Source: JANNBN01 sp963763885
GTDB lineage: Bacteria; Actinomycetota; Acidimicrobiia; Acidimicrobiales; JANYDT01
Direction: 5' to 3'
Assembly: GCA_963763885.1 (NCBI GenBank)
Contig: CAVXQD010000003.1
Location: forward strand, 124,001 to 188,000
Length of the DNA: 64,000 nucleotides
The position numbers and the translations under genes are program-made. The notes below the pieces were generated by a model that worked only from the letters and a program-made list of their open reading frames with translations, made no database searches and had not been told where the DNA came from. Below are positions 1-8,553 of this stretch, piece after piece. The first letter of the stretch is position 1; each line of letters starts with the position of its first letter.

Positions 1-2
1 TC

Positions 3-707
3 CGCCGTCGTGCACAACTGGCAACAGAAGTTTCGGTCAGGTCAGGGCGCGTGATAGCCGCAACCACCCATCGTTTCGCTGGCAACTCTGAGTTGTCGGT
101 TGGGATCCCTTCCCTCGCGACGCAGCTGTTTGTGCCAGCTGCAGTGTGGACAGAGAAGCGCCCGGAGATGTTTACATTCCTCAACCCCGGTGAGACCGAT
201 TCCACCATCGAGCTCACCGTGACACTTGCCCCAGACGACGTGGAACCCTTCGAGTTGATTGTTCCGGCAGGGTCTAGCGCAACGTTCAACCCAGCAACCG
301 ACGGCAGAGTTCCTGAAGATGCTGCGTACGCGTTTCTGGCGCAAGTTTCCTCTGGTCCGGATGTTGCCCTCACGCGCTCAATCTCGCCGTCGGGCGGGTC
401 CCTTCCTCATTTCAGCCAGCCGGCCGCAACGACGACGGCGCTGGAATGGGTTGCCCCCGTCACCGACGCAAAGTCCCTCACGATCTTCAATCCATACGAC
501 GTCAGCACCGAAATAGCGCTGTCTTGGATGGGGCAAAAGACGAAAGCCACCAAGATCGCCGCCGGTGGCTTCGTCACGCTGCAACTGACTGATGCACAAC
601 GAGCAGGAGGGGCAATCCGAGTAACGTCGACTTCCTCCGAGGTTGTCGTATCTGTACGTACGGATGCCGCTGCCGATGTCGTCGCAGCGCCGCTGACCGT
701 TCGGTGA
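3..707 (+). CDS. DUF5719-like secreted/envelope protein, C-terminal part
   Basis: The reading frame is open from the window edge, so the N-terminus lies outside. The visible 234 or so residues are rich in Val, Thr, Ser and Ala, with beta-sandwich-like repeats and no membrane segment. Conserved-looking blocks are FLNPGETDSTIEL and IFNPYDVSTEIALSW, two tandem similar units. Placement directly before a DUF3499 gene and in the same cluster as phosphomannomutase and SahH is the arrangement in which DUF5719 proteins occur in Actinobacteria. The family assignment is from memory of that context plus the repeated motif. The molecular function is unknown; an extracytoplasmic role is inferred. Confidence 0.55.
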   Translation, partial: RRRAQLATEVSVRSGRVIAATTHRFAGNSELSVGIPSLATQLFVPAAVWTEKRPEMFTFLNPGETDSTIELTVTLAPDDVEPFELIVPAGSSATFNPATDGRVPEDAAYAFLAQVSSGPDVALTRSISPSGGSLPHFSQPAATTTALEWVAPVTDAKSLTIFNPYDVSTEIALSWMGQKTKATKIAAGGFVTLQLTDAQRAGGAIRVTSTSSEVVVSVRTDAAADVVAAPLTVR

Positions 708-753
708 CTTCACATCCGCCCAATTGCATTGCCTCATCGGTAATCTCGCAGCC

Positions 754-1059
754 GTGACTTCCCCGCTTCGCACTCTGCCTTCCCGCTCGGCGCGCCCGCG
801 TCTGTGCTGCCGTCAGACGTGCGCCAGCCCATCCGCCGTGTCCATGACATATGACTACGCGCAGCAAGTTGCAGCGGTTGGTCCACTCGCCGATGAACGC
901 CATCCGACTCAGTACGAACTGTGCCTCTTGCACGGTGAGCTGTTGTCGGTGCCGCGAGGCTGGCGCATCGAGGTGTTCGCCGGTGCCCCCGTTCGGCCAC
1001 GCGCTATGGATGTCATCGACCTCGCAAGCCGGCGTACGGCGGCCGCGCAGCGAGCGTGA
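754..1059 (+). CDS. DUF3499 family zinc-binding protein
   Basis: A small basic protein with an N-terminal cysteine cluster (CC-x3-C) followed by the family signature around MTYDYAQQVAAVGPLAD, then YELCLLHGELLSVPRGW. This cysteine / tyrosine / CxxH / PRGW order is typical of DUF3499, an actinobacterial family of unknown function that probably binds a metal. The GTG at 754 is preferred; a TTG at 724 would add ten residues. It lies 46 bases after the DUF5719 frame and its stop overlaps the start of the next gene by four bases, so the three are probably co-transcribed. Confidence 0.65.
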   Translation: MTSPLRTLPSRSARPRLCCRQTCASPSAVSMTYDYAQQVAAVGPLADERHPTQYELCLLHGELLSVPRGWRIEVFAGAPVRPRAMDVIDLASRRTAAAQRA

Positions 1060-1799
1060 CAACTTCCAGGGCTGACGGGTCTGACGGGTCTGAAGGGCCA
1101 CGGTGGCCGTTGAGGGCGGCCCACGACAACGGAATTCCGGGCCTGCCTCTCGGCAGCTTTGTGGTTGGGGGGCTCATCGGCGCCGTCTTCTTGTCGGCCC
1201 TGTTGGGGAGCGCGGTCTATTCCGCTGTTGGGACGTTTGACGACCTTCGAGTCATGCTGGCCGGTCAGCTTGGGCTGTGGCTGGGTCTGGTTCCGTCTGT
1301 GTACTTAGCTGCGCGTTCGACCGGTGAACCATTTCGTATGTTCGCTGGCTTTCGTGTGCGGCCGCTGGACATCTGTTGGGCGTTCCTCGGGCCAGTCCTA
1401 CAGGTGCTCATCGGTTTGGCGTACTCGCCGTTTGTGAGTTCCGAGGAGCTCAGTAAGACAGCACAACGGGTCGTAGACCTGGCCAAAGGCCAAGCTGGGC
1501 TGTACCTACTGTTGTGCGCATCGACGGTGATCGGAGCTCCGCTCGTTGAGGAACTGTTCTTCCGAGGGCTGGTGCTCCGATCTGGCATCAGCAGAGGTCC
1601 TGTGTTTGCAATGGCGGTGTCGGCGCTGTTGTTCGGCGCAGTTCACCAACAACTGTTGCTGTTCCCGGCTCTAGCCCTGTTCGGCGCATTGTGTGCGCTG
1701 CTTGCTGTCCGGTTCGGGCGGTTGGGTCCGGCCGTCTGGTTGCACATTGGGTTCAACGCAGCAACCATGGCCACCATGGCTTGGAAAGTGTTCCGTTAA
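1056..1799 (+). CDS. CPBP family intramembrane glutamic endopeptidase
   Basis: A 247-residue polytopic membrane protein of the CPBP / CAAX-protease (Abi) family. Motif 1 is EELFFRG with Glu165-Glu166 and Arg170; motif 2 is LLFGAVHQQ, providing a histidine in a later helix; motif 3 is HIGFNAATM near the C-terminus. These three motifs form the glutamate/histidine active site in the membrane. The length is normal for the family. It begins with GTG inside a GTGA overlap with the DUF3499 gene. Substrates are unknown; bacterial members process membrane or prenylated peptides. There are about six hydrophobic segments. Confidence 0.85.
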   Translation: MTTSRADGSDGSEGPRWPLRAAHDNGIPGLPLGSFVVGGLIGAVFLSALLGSAVYSAVGTFDDLRVMLAGQLGLWLGLVPSVYLAARSTGEPFRMFAGFRVRPLDICWAFLGPVLQVLIGLAYSPFVSSEELSKTAQRVVDLAKGQAGLYLLLCASTVIGAPLVEELFFRGLVLRSGISRGPVFAMAVSALLFGAVHQQLLLFPALALFGALCALLAVRFGRLGPAVWLHIGFNAATMATMAWKVFR

Positions 1800-1808
1800 G
1801 CGGTTCCG

Positions 1809-1985
1809 TTAAGCGGTTCGTTTGACCTTTGCGGTTTCGAGAACGGAACTGAGCGCAACGTGTTCGCCGTCTCGGTCCCACCAACGGGTCTCGCAGCGTG
1901 CACAGCTATGCAGAGTCAACGAGCGGTCATTGACCGACATATTGATGGTGACGAGATTGGCGATGTTGCAGATGGGGCAGGTCAT
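1809..1985 (-). CDS. small zinc-ribbon protein
   Basis: A 58-residue protein starting MTCPICNIANL. It carries two knuckles, CPIC and CARC, about 25 residues apart, then RWWDRDGEHV. This is a typical four-cysteine zinc ribbon. The ATG at 1985 is preceded by AAGGA nine bases upstream, so it is chosen over a start ten codons earlier. It converges on the CPBP gene with only nine bases between stops. No family name is recognised. Zinc-ribbon folding is inferred from the cysteines; the function is unknown. Confidence 0.6.
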   Translation of the reverse strand: MTCPICNIANLVTINMSVNDRSLTLHSCARCETRWWDRDGEHVALSSVLETAKVKRTA

Positions 1986-1998
1986 CTGAAGGTTCCTT

Positions 1999-2041
1999 GG
2001 TTCAAAGAGGTTCAAAGGTTCAAAAGAGGTTCAAAAGAGGT
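1999..2041. repeat. short tandem repeat, unit TTCAAAAGAGG
   Basis: Four adjacent degenerate copies of a 8 to 11-base unit (TTCAAAGAGG, TTCAAAGG, TTCAAAAGAGG, TTCAAAAGAGG) lie just upstream of the small zinc-ribbon gene on its promoter side. The repeats are seen directly. They could be regulatory or simple slippage products. Confidence 0.6.
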
Positions 2042-2227
2042 CAATCAGCCCGACCCTCCACGGCAAGGCATATGAATACTTCGGTAGGCGTCGAGTCAAA
2101 CTTGAGCGCGTGCATCACCGCATGTGGGCAAAATTGTCGATACTGATGAACGCGTGACGACCAATCGTGAGGTTCGTGACCTTTTCTTGAGAATTGGTAC
2201 ATCTCAACCACACTGCGCGGTTGTTGC

Positions 2228-2290
2228 GGAATTGTTACGGACTGACCGCAATTCCTGTTGATTTCGTAACAATCGTCCGTTACGGTTGTC
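2228..2290 (+). promoter_or_regulatory. interleaved inverted repeats in the long leader of the surface-protein gene
   Basis: The roughly 520-base gap before the gene at 2507 contains no convincing reading frame. Within it, GGAATTG/CAATTCC (2228-2234, 2249-2255), TTGTTACG/CGTAACAA (2232-2239, 2265-2272) and ACGGAC/GTCCGT form mutually overlapping inverted repeats. They could fold as alternative hairpins or form operator sites. A long AT-richer leader in front of a likely abundant surface protein suggests transcriptional or mRNA-stability control. This is inference; no known riboswitch was recognised. Confidence 0.35.
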
Positions 2291-2506
2291 ATGTCGGTCC
2301 GATTGGTTCCTCTTCCGAGGTGCCATGTGGGCAGACCGTTTGGCCCATCGGTTTGCAAACGCCTGGTTCCCAACTCGCTTGGTACACCAGCCGGATGTTC
2401 ACCCGAGGATCTCGGACACATCGATCGAGCGCCCGAGTGCTCGGGCCAAACGCACAAGCAACAATTGCAACACCGTTACAAACCATCCAACTTCCAGGAG
2501 ATCAAT

Positions 2507-3823
2507 ATGATCAGCTTGCGCAAAGCAATCGCCGTTACGGCGACCAGCGCACTGGCACTTTTGGGCGCAGCTTCAACTGCTACCGCTCAGTCCAGCCAGT
2601 CAGTCATCACCGTCAACCTCAAGGTGAACGGCCCAGCGCCATCCACCGTGACCGGTTACACCGTTACCTCTAGCTGTAACTTCTTGCAGCCAACGGGCAC
2701 CGGCGTTCAGAACGCCAGCTCCGGCTTCCCAACCACCGGTGGCACCGCTACCCAGGTGTACTCGCTCACCGCTAACAGCGCATGCGTCGCAGGCGTTGCT
2801 CAGACCGGTACCGGCGGCGCAAGCGGCCAGGTTTCCATCAGCATCGGTGGCACCGTTCGTGCATCTGGTCTCCTCGGAACCGGCTTCACCATGACCGAAT
2901 CACAGCGCACCGCTGTCGCAGCTGCAACCACCATCGACGTCACCATCACCTACCCATCGTTCACGGTGAAGAAGGTCGTTGTCGGCGAAGAGCCAGTTGC
3001 TGGTTACGACTACCCAATGGCAGCTGTCTGCTACTACAACAATGGCCTGATCTACGGAAAGGCCACCTTCACCTTGAAGGCAGGCGCTTCCAAGACGTTC
3101 GGCACCTCCGACATGGCAGAACTCACCGCTGGCTCCGTTTGCCACGTCACTGAGCTCGGCAGCAACGGCGCGGCCAACGTTTCGATCATCGCCCAGCCAG
3201 TCGAGACCGGAGCATTGGCCATCCAGCCAATCGCACTGACCTCAGGTAACAACCCATTCTTCAATGCGACCTTCTCGCCTTCGATCAACCCACTGTTCGC
3301 TTCAGGTGGCTTCAACCCGAACGGCACCACCGCCACGGTGACCAACAGCTACGTCGGTGACCTCATCGTCTCGAAGGTCGTCGTTGGCGATCCAAAGTCG
3401 AACATCGCTGTGTACGAGATCAACGTCTCCTGCAACAACAATGGCCCACGTGAGTCGTTCCTGCTCAAGGACCGTCAGTCATGGGTCAAGACCGGCATCG
3501 CAACTGGCACCTCGTGCCTCATCAGCGAGACCCGTTCCGATGGCGCAACCGCTTCGTACTCGGACAACAGCGGCGACAACGCCACTGACGGCCGTGTGAC
3601 CATCAAGGGCACCGCTACCGGTTGCATCGACACCCGTCTGAGCTCGTTCCCAGACTGCCGTGCAAACGTCATCGTCACCAACTCCTACGTCTCGGCAACC
3701 ACCACGGCTGCTGCGACCACGGCTGCTGCCACCACGGCTGCTGCGACCACCGCAGCTCCAGCCGCACCGGCACCAGTTGAGGAGCCAGAGGTCCTCGACG
3801 AGTCCGAAGAGACCGTCGGCTGA
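2507..3823 (+). CDS. secreted surface protein with DUF5979-like repeats (paralogue 1)
   Basis: 438 residues. The signal peptide is MISLRKAIAVTATSALALLG with a probable cut after ATA in STATAQ. The body has three beta-rich segments, each with paired cysteines and FTVKKVVVGEE / LIVSKVVVGDP motifs resembling the DUF5979 extracellular domain. The end is a Thr/Ala/Pro-rich linker followed by the tail EVLDESEETVG, with no membrane helix and no LPXTG. ATG is chosen because CAGGAG lies six bases upstream and the signal peptide begins there. Strongly uniform codon choice (CCA for proline, GGC for glycine) and a strong terminator suggest high expression. The next gene is a full-length paralogue. A surface-layer or fibre role is inferred. 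Confidence 0.75.
   Translation: MISLRKAIAVTATSALALLGAASTATAQSSQSVITVNLKVNGPAPSTVTGYTVTSSCNFLQPTGTGVQNASSGFPTTGGTATQVYSLTANSACVAGVAQTGTGGASGQVSISIGGTVRASGLLGTGFTMTESQRTAVAAATTIDVTITYPSFTVKKVVVGEEPVAGYDYPMAAVCYYNNGLIYGKATFTLKAGASKTFGTSDMAELTAGSVCHVTELGSNGAANVSIIAQPVETGALAIQPIALTSGNNPFFNATFSPSINPLFASGGFNPNGTTATVTNSYVGDLIVSKVVVGDPKSNIAVYEINVSCNNNGPRESFLLKDRQSWVKTGIATGTSCLISETRSDGATASYSDNSGDNATDGRVTIKGTATGCIDTRLSSFPDCRANVIVTNSYVSATTTAAATTAAATTAAATTAAPAAPAPVEEPEVLDESEETVG
3701..3745 (+). repeat. 15-bp tandem repeat encoding TTAAA
   Basis: Three in-phase copies of ACCACGGCTGCTGCG, followed by a diverged fourth, encode the Thr-Thr-Ala-Ala-Ala linker near the C-terminus of the surface protein. Copy number could vary between strains and change linker length. 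Seen directly. Confidence 0.85.
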
Positions 3824-3840
3824 TTTCAGCTGAACTGCTT

Positions 3841-3894
3841 GCTCAGGGCAACCTGAGCTGACGATGCCCCTGGGTTCTCCCGGGGGCATTTTCG
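3841..3894 (+). terminator. double hairpin terminator
   Basis: A first hairpin, GCTCAGG-GCAA-CCTGAGC (3841-3858), is followed at once by an 11-bp stem at 3864-3874 / 3879-3889 with a four-base TTCT loop and one G-U pair, ending in a T run. This is a textbook intrinsic terminator. It separates the two surface-protein genes, so they are probably separate transcripts. Confidence 0.85.
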
Positions 3895-3921
3895 CGCCCA
3901 AATCCTTGTAACCTTCAACCC

Positions 3922-5376
3922 GTGATGTCACTTGACCGGTCTTTCAACGCGTCTCCTTCTTCGAGGCAACTTGCCCGCTCAGGTCGGCTCGGGTCACCCC
4001 GCAAGCGTCATGGGTTGGTGGGGGCCATGCTGTTGCTTGCAGCGCTCATCGGCCCTGCGGTCACGGCGAACAACGTGGCTACTGCGCAAACCGCCACCAC
4101 AACCACAATGCCAATGGTACGCACGCTTACGGTCAAGCTGCAGGTCATCGGCCCGCGTCCAGCCACCATCACCGGCTACAGCGTCACCACCACCTGCCGT
4201 GCCAATGCCGATGACACCGTGGGCGTCGCCGCAACACAAGGCTTCTCTTCCTTCGGTGGCACGGCGGCACAATATTTCGCTCTCAACTCCAACAGCGCCT
4301 GCATAGTTGGCGTCGTTCCCACGGGGACCGGTGGTCGCAACGCGGGTGTCTACCTTGCCATTGCCGGCACGGTGCGGGCGTCAGGAACGCTTGGTACCGG
4401 CTTCTCCATGACTCCTGCTCAGTTCGTGCCGCTCACCGCAGACACCGCAATTGACGTGGTTGTGTCATACCCGTCGTTCACTGTCCGCGCTGCCACCGTC
4501 GGCACGGAATCCGTTCCAGGCGGGGAATACAAGATGGCACTGGTATGTACGTATAACGACGGGATCATCTACGCGGCGCTCACCTTTCCGTTGCGTTCAG
4601 GTGCGTCGAAAGTGTTCTCCACCCTTGAAATTCCCGAACTCGTGGTTGGTTCCAGTTGCCGTGTCACCGAGATCGAAGGAAACGGTGCTTCGGTCATCAC
4701 CATCGACACCCAACCCGTTGAACCAGGAACAGCGTTGCTCCCAGCAGTAGCTCTCCCAGACGGATCTGCTGCAGGTACTAACCCATTCGTGGACGCTGCC
4801 TTCGTCCCGCCCATTCGGCCTCGGTTCGCTTCAGCTGGTTTCAACCCCAACGGATCCGTGGTTACGGTCACCAACCGGTTCGTGGGAGATCTGATGGTGT
4901 CCAAGGTCGTCACCGGACAACCTCGGTCAAACGTTGCGATCTATGAGTTGCAGTTGTCTTGCAACGAAGGCGGGGTCAAGGACTCGTTCCTGCTGAAGCA
5001 CGGTCAAACCTGGCTGCGCACGGGACTGCAGGTGGGCTGGTCGTGTGCTGTTGCAGAGCTTCGCTCGGATGGGGCAGTGGTCTCCTACTCCGACAACAGC
5101 GGCGAGAACGCCACCGACGGCCGAATCGTCATCAAAGGCACGCCTTCAGGGTGTGTAAACGCCAACCTCACGCTCTTCCCAGATTGTCGGGCCAACGTGA
5201 TTGTGACCAACGACTATCCAGACGCCACGGCAACATCAGTTGCCCCAACGGGAATCGCTGAAACGCGTGCGGCGGCTCCCGCCGCGGCAGTTACTTCGGT
5301 CACTGCGGCTCCGGTTGCGGCAGCGCCAGTCGAAGCCCCCGAAGTGCTGGACTCGTCCGAAGAAACCGTTGGTTAG
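3922..5376 (+). CDS. secreted surface protein with DUF5979-like repeats (paralogue 2)
   Basis: 484 residues, homologous along its length to the preceding gene. The N-terminal cytoplasmic extension is longer, then a hydrophobic core (LVGAMLLLAALIGPAV) and a likely cut after ATA in NVATAQ. The same cysteine-paired beta domains recur, with shared blocks GTGG, VRASGTLGTGFSMT, SYSDNSGENATDGR and FPDCRANVIVTN. The Ala/Thr linker is non-repetitive, but the terminal EVLDSSEETVG matches paralogue 1 almost exactly. Start is GTG 3922 or ATG 3925. Codon use is less biased than in paralogue 1, which fits lower expression. The conserved tail implies a shared retention or assembly function (inference). Confidence 0.72.
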   Translation: MMSLDRSFNASPSSRQLARSGRLGSPRKRHGLVGAMLLLAALIGPAVTANNVATAQTATTTTMPMVRTLTVKLQVIGPRPATITGYSVTTTCRANADDTVGVAATQGFSSFGGTAAQYFALNSNSACIVGVVPTGTGGRNAGVYLAIAGTVRASGTLGTGFSMTPAQFVPLTADTAIDVVVSYPSFTVRAATVGTESVPGGEYKMALVCTYNDGIIYAALTFPLRSGASKVFSTLEIPELVVGSSCRVTEIEGNGASVITIDTQPVEPGTALLPAVALPDGSAAGTNPFVDAAFVPPIRPRFASAGFNPNGSVVTVTNRFVGDLMVSKVVTGQPRSNVAIYELQLSCNEGGVKDSFLLKHGQTWLRTGLQVGWSCAVAELRSDGAVVSYSDNSGENATDGRIVIKGTPSGCVNANLTLFPDCRANVIVTNDYPDATATSVAPTGIAETRAAAPAAAVTSVTAAPVAAAPVEAPEVLDSSEETVG

Positions 5377-5481
5377 CAGCTTCGGTCCCCACCAGTGAAC
5401 CCCCATGCGTGATGGCGTCCTGAACAGGGTTCAGCCGTAGCGGTTTCTGCTCGACCTGTCACCGGGTTAGCCTCTCTTTTC

Positions 5482-6288
5482 ATGAACGATCGTCTTGCTC
5501 TCCACTCGTTCCCGGTTCGCGCCACTTGGCGAGCCCGGTCCACGATGCGTCTGGTCGGTGCTGCTGCTGCGGGCCTTGTCACACTTGTCGCCCTAGTTCC
5601 GGCTGCGGGCGCACAATCGACGACAACCAAGCCTGTTGGCCTTGCCGGCCCAAGCACCACTGCGTTGCCAGCCAAGACGTCAACGGCTCGGGACTCCCTT
5701 GTTGCTGCCATGAAGTCCGGTAAGAAGACCGCCACCATCACCGTCTACAAGGCAGCTGACGGCAAAGTCGTTCAGACCAAGGTGAAGAACCCACTGAAGA
5801 GCCGTGCAGTGTTCAGCGTGCTCGAAGAACGCAACGGTTACTACCACGTCATGCTCCCGACGCGCCCGAACGGCTCTAAAGGTTGGATCAAGAAGACCGA
5901 CGTCAGCACGTATCGCACTCCGTACCGCATTGTTATCTCGCTGTCAGAAAAGCGTTTGGCCGTGTACGAAGGCGACCTGCTCATCATCGCCGCCAATATT
6001 GCAGTTGGTAAGCCAGCGACGCCGACTCCAACCGGAGAGTTCTACGCCTACTGGGTGCGCAGCACGTCAGCACGTCAGAAGGCCGGCTGGGGGGACTACG
6101 TCATCGGTCTGTCTGGGTTTGGGAACAATTCAACGTACGGCGAAGGCCGCATCGGCATCCACGGCACCGACAACGCTGCTGCTATCGGCACCCCAGCTTC
6201 GGCTGGCTGCGTTCGAGTCAGCAACCAGGTCATTCGGCAGATGAAGAGCACCATCTATCTGGGGACGCCCGTTACGATCGTTGCGTGA
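5482..6288 (+). CDS. L,D-transpeptidase (YkuD domain), copy 1
   Basis: 268 residues. A signal peptide ends near PAAGAQ. Next comes an SH3-like domain with the block LPTRPNGSKGWIKK, then a YkuD catalytic domain from about residue 145. The active-site motif is HGTDN...SAGCVRVSN with catalytic Cys243. Such enzymes make 3-3 cross-links in peptidoglycan, or attach proteins to it, outside the membrane. It is the first of four homologous genes in 4 kb; its TGA overlaps the GTG of the next gene's long frame. No neighbouring penicillin-binding protein is present. Confidence 0.9.
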   Translation: MNDRLALHSFPVRATWRARSTMRLVGAAAAGLVTLVALVPAAGAQSTTTKPVGLAGPSTTALPAKTSTARDSLVAAMKSGKKTATITVYKAADGKVVQTKVKNPLKSRAVFSVLEERNGYYHVMLPTRPNGSKGWIKKTDVSTYRTPYRIVISLSEKRLAVYEGDLLIIAANIAVGKPATPTPTGEFYAYWVRSTSARQKAGWGDYVIGLSGFGNNSTYGEGRIGIHGTDNAAAIGTPASAGCVRVSNQVIRQMKSTIYLGTPVTIVA

Positions 6289-6356
6289 TCCAGCGCCGTT
6301 TCACCATCAGCCGTTCGCCTGCCCGTTGCACCGCTCAAACACGTTTCCGTAGCAGC

Positions 6357-7199
6357 ATGTCCAAGGGCCGCGCTTCCTTCTCGTCTCCTGCTTTCTCTGC
6401 CGTCGCCGCAACCCTTGTTGCGGCGACGTTGCTCAGTGCGTGTGGGTCATCCGGTGCCGACAGCAGTGCGTCGCCAACCACGGCTTCGGCGCTTGCCGTT
6501 TCGACCGTGCCGGGGAAGATCATTGACACCCCTGAAGGGGTAGTCACATCAGCTGTCCCTCTTCCCACCATCGCTCCGGGTTACTCCGAGTACGAGGCCG
6601 GTACCACAGTCGTTGCCTATCTGTTGAAGGGCGAGGCGGCTGTAGACGTGTATAGCGACGCCACCAGCCCCACTCCAGAGCAGTCCATCGAACGCATCAA
6701 CGGACGCACGCTTCCGTTTGTCGCACTCGGGAACACAGCAGACCGTGTGCGTGTGTTGCTCCCGGCTCGGCCGAACGGATCCATTGGCTGGATCGACAAG
6801 ACCAAGCTTGACCTGCGGCGAAACGACTACCGCATCGAGATCGACCGGCAAACGTTCAGTTTGCAGGTGTTCAACCGCAACAAGGTTGTCCGGGAAGTCA
6901 AGATCGGCATCGGCGACGATGAGACCCCGACACCTCAGGGCATCTATTACACGCTGTACGCCGGGCAGCCCAAGACGCCCAACACGGTGTACGGAGCGTT
7001 TGTGATCGGCCTCTCCGGGTTCTCTGAAGTGCTTGAAGACTTCAAGGGTGGCGAAGCCCGCCTGGGGCTGCACGGCACCAATCGCCCAGATCTTCTCGGC
7101 GAGAAGGTGTCCAAGGGTTGCATTCGTATGTCCAACGACGATGTGACGTTCTTGGTGGACAATCTCCCGCTGGGGACGCCGGTCCACGTCGTCGCCTAG
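6357..7199 (+). CDS. L,D-transpeptidase lipoprotein (YkuD domain), copy 2
   Basis: 280 residues from ATG 6357; an upstream GTG at 6285 would add 24 residues. The shorter start gives a normal lipoprotein signal with lipobox LLSAC, so the mature protein is probably lipid-anchored. An SH3-like segment (LPARPNGSIGWIDKT) precedes the YkuD domain. The catalytic motif is HGTNR...SKGCIRMSN, with Cys255 counted from 6357. It is probably co-transcribed with copy 1. Being a lipoprotein separates it from copy 1 and suggests a division of labour at the membrane face of the wall. Confidence 0.88.
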   Translation: MSKGRASFSSPAFSAVAATLVAATLLSACGSSGADSSASPTTASALAVSTVPGKIIDTPEGVVTSAVPLPTIAPGYSEYEAGTTVVAYLLKGEAAVDVYSDATSPTPEQSIERINGRTLPFVALGNTADRVRVLLPARPNGSIGWIDKTKLDLRRNDYRIEIDRQTFSLQVFNRNKVVREVKIGIGDDETPTPQGIYYTLYAGQPKTPNTVYGAFVIGLSGFSEVLEDFKGGEARLGLHGTNRPDLLGEKVSKGCIRMSNDDVTFLVDNLPLGTPVHVVA

Positions 7200-7275
7200 G
7201 ACGGCGGCTAATCCAGCTGTAGCGGTCCCGAGCCCGAGCCGTGGCTGTCGCCGTGCGGCCGAGACCGTGTTGTGG

Positions 7276-8463
7276 TCAGCCCGGCAGCCCGGTGATTGGT
7301 GGCCGCACCGATTCCACGTTTTCTCCGCCAGCAACGGTGGTGGTTGTGCTGGAGGTGGTAGTGGTGCCGCCCGACTTGTCTGGGTTCGCTCCGACAACGG
7401 TGGTGGCGGTCATGGTCCCAGAGGTGCTGCCTGGGGGCGCAGTTGACTTGGCGGTGGTGGTTGCCCCCGCGGGGACCAGCAAGCCGCCTGGGGCCTCGAG
7501 CACCGTTGCTGGTGTGGACCAACGAGTTCCGGGTGCGTCTGATGCGCGGCCATGGATCTCGACGGGCGTGCCGGGCCGAAGGTTCTTGGCGAAGTACACG
7601 ATGGCGTCGTTCTTGGTTCGCACGCATCCGTGGCTGACGTCTTGACCGAGTTTGCCGGGTGCGCTGGTGCCGTGAATCCCGACCGCTCCCTGGCCGCCGT
7701 CGAACGAGTTGAGCACGTCTGAGAAGGCTGACAACACCAACACGAAGGGGCCCCGTCCGCCCGCCGGATTGGTTTGCGGGACGATTGACTTGACGAAGAA
7801 CAAGCCATCGGGGGTTGGGGTGCCGCTGGTGCCGGTGGCTACGGATTCCGTTCTCGTAGCCTTGCCGTTTACCATCAACGTGAGCGTGTTCGATGCCAAG
7901 TCGACCACGATGCGTTCGCGAACAAGGCGGGTTTTGACCGTGGTCGCCTCGACCCAGCCAACGGTGCCATTGGGGCGGACCGGGAGCAGCACTTTCCACC
8001 ACCCGGCTGACTCGCCGACCACAAGGAGGCCGAGCGATCCGCTGACGGATGTGCCAGACCCGAGGAGGATTCCTGGAGTGGAGTAGTCAGGGGTTTTACG
8101 AACGAGGATCGTCTTGCCGAGTGGTTCGATCACCGCAGCGGAAGTGTCGGACGGCCAGTCAGCCTTGCCCCGTTGTTCCCAGCCCACGAAATCTTTACCC
8201 GGTTGCACGACCTTTGGGGCCTTTTTGGTCTGCGCCTGGGCCGATTTTGCCGAAGTACCTTTTGCCACGGTGGAGCCGGCGGCAACAGCGCCTGCAGGTT
8301 TTGTGGTTGTGGCCTTCTTGATTGTGGTTGTGGCAGCAGAGGCACGGAGACCCCCTCCACCGAACGTTGTGGTTGCCAAGACGGTGGTTGTGACAGCCGT
8401 GAGAACGGCGACAAGACGCAAGGTGGAGTTCTGGGTGGATGTCGGCTGTTGCAACGAGGTCAT
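7276..8463 (-). CDS. L,D-transpeptidase (YkuD domain), copy 3
   Basis: 395 residues, the longest of the four. The N-terminal signal segment LVAVLTAVTTTVLATTTF is followed by a Lys/Thr/Ala-rich region, an SH3-like block (LPVRPNGTVGWVEAT) and the YkuD domain with HGTSA...SHGCVRTKN (Cys280). A Thr/Gly-rich C-terminal tail of about 85 residues extends past the catalytic domain and is unlike the other copies. It converges on copy 2. The role in 3-3 cross-linking is inferred from the family; the tail might bind wall polymer. Confidence 0.88.
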   Translation of the reverse strand: MTSLQQPTSTQNSTLRLVAVLTAVTTTVLATTTFGGGGLRASAATTTIKKATTTKPAGAVAAGSTVAKGTSAKSAQAQTKKAPKVVQPGKDFVGWEQRGKADWPSDTSAAVIEPLGKTILVRKTPDYSTPGILLGSGTSVSGSLGLLVVGESAGWWKVLLPVRPNGTVGWVEATTVKTRLVRERIVVDLASNTLTLMVNGKATRTESVATGTSGTPTPDGLFFVKSIVPQTNPAGGRGPFVLVLSAFSDVLNSFDGGQGAVGIHGTSAPGKLGQDVSHGCVRTKNDAIVYFAKNLRPGTPVEIHGRASDAPGTRWSTPATVLEAPGGLLVPAGATTTAKSTAPPGSTSGTMTATTVVGANPDKSGGTTTTSSTTTTVAGGENVESVRPPITGLPG

Positions 8464-8553
8464 GGGCGTGTCAGCAGGAGGGCGGCAGGAGGGGGCGGCA
8501 GGAGGGCGGCGAAGATCTAGGGCACCGAAAAAACGGGTGGCGGTGCAACGGGC

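Noticed and set aside
2291..2506. 72-codon extension of surface protein 1
   Set aside because: The signal peptide and a good ribosome-binding site place the start at 2507; the extension is not coding-like and overlaps the inverted-repeat leader.
5421..5435. Terminator after surface protein 2
   Set aside because: CTGAAC-AGG-GTTCAG is only a 6-bp stem with a 3-base loop and no T run.
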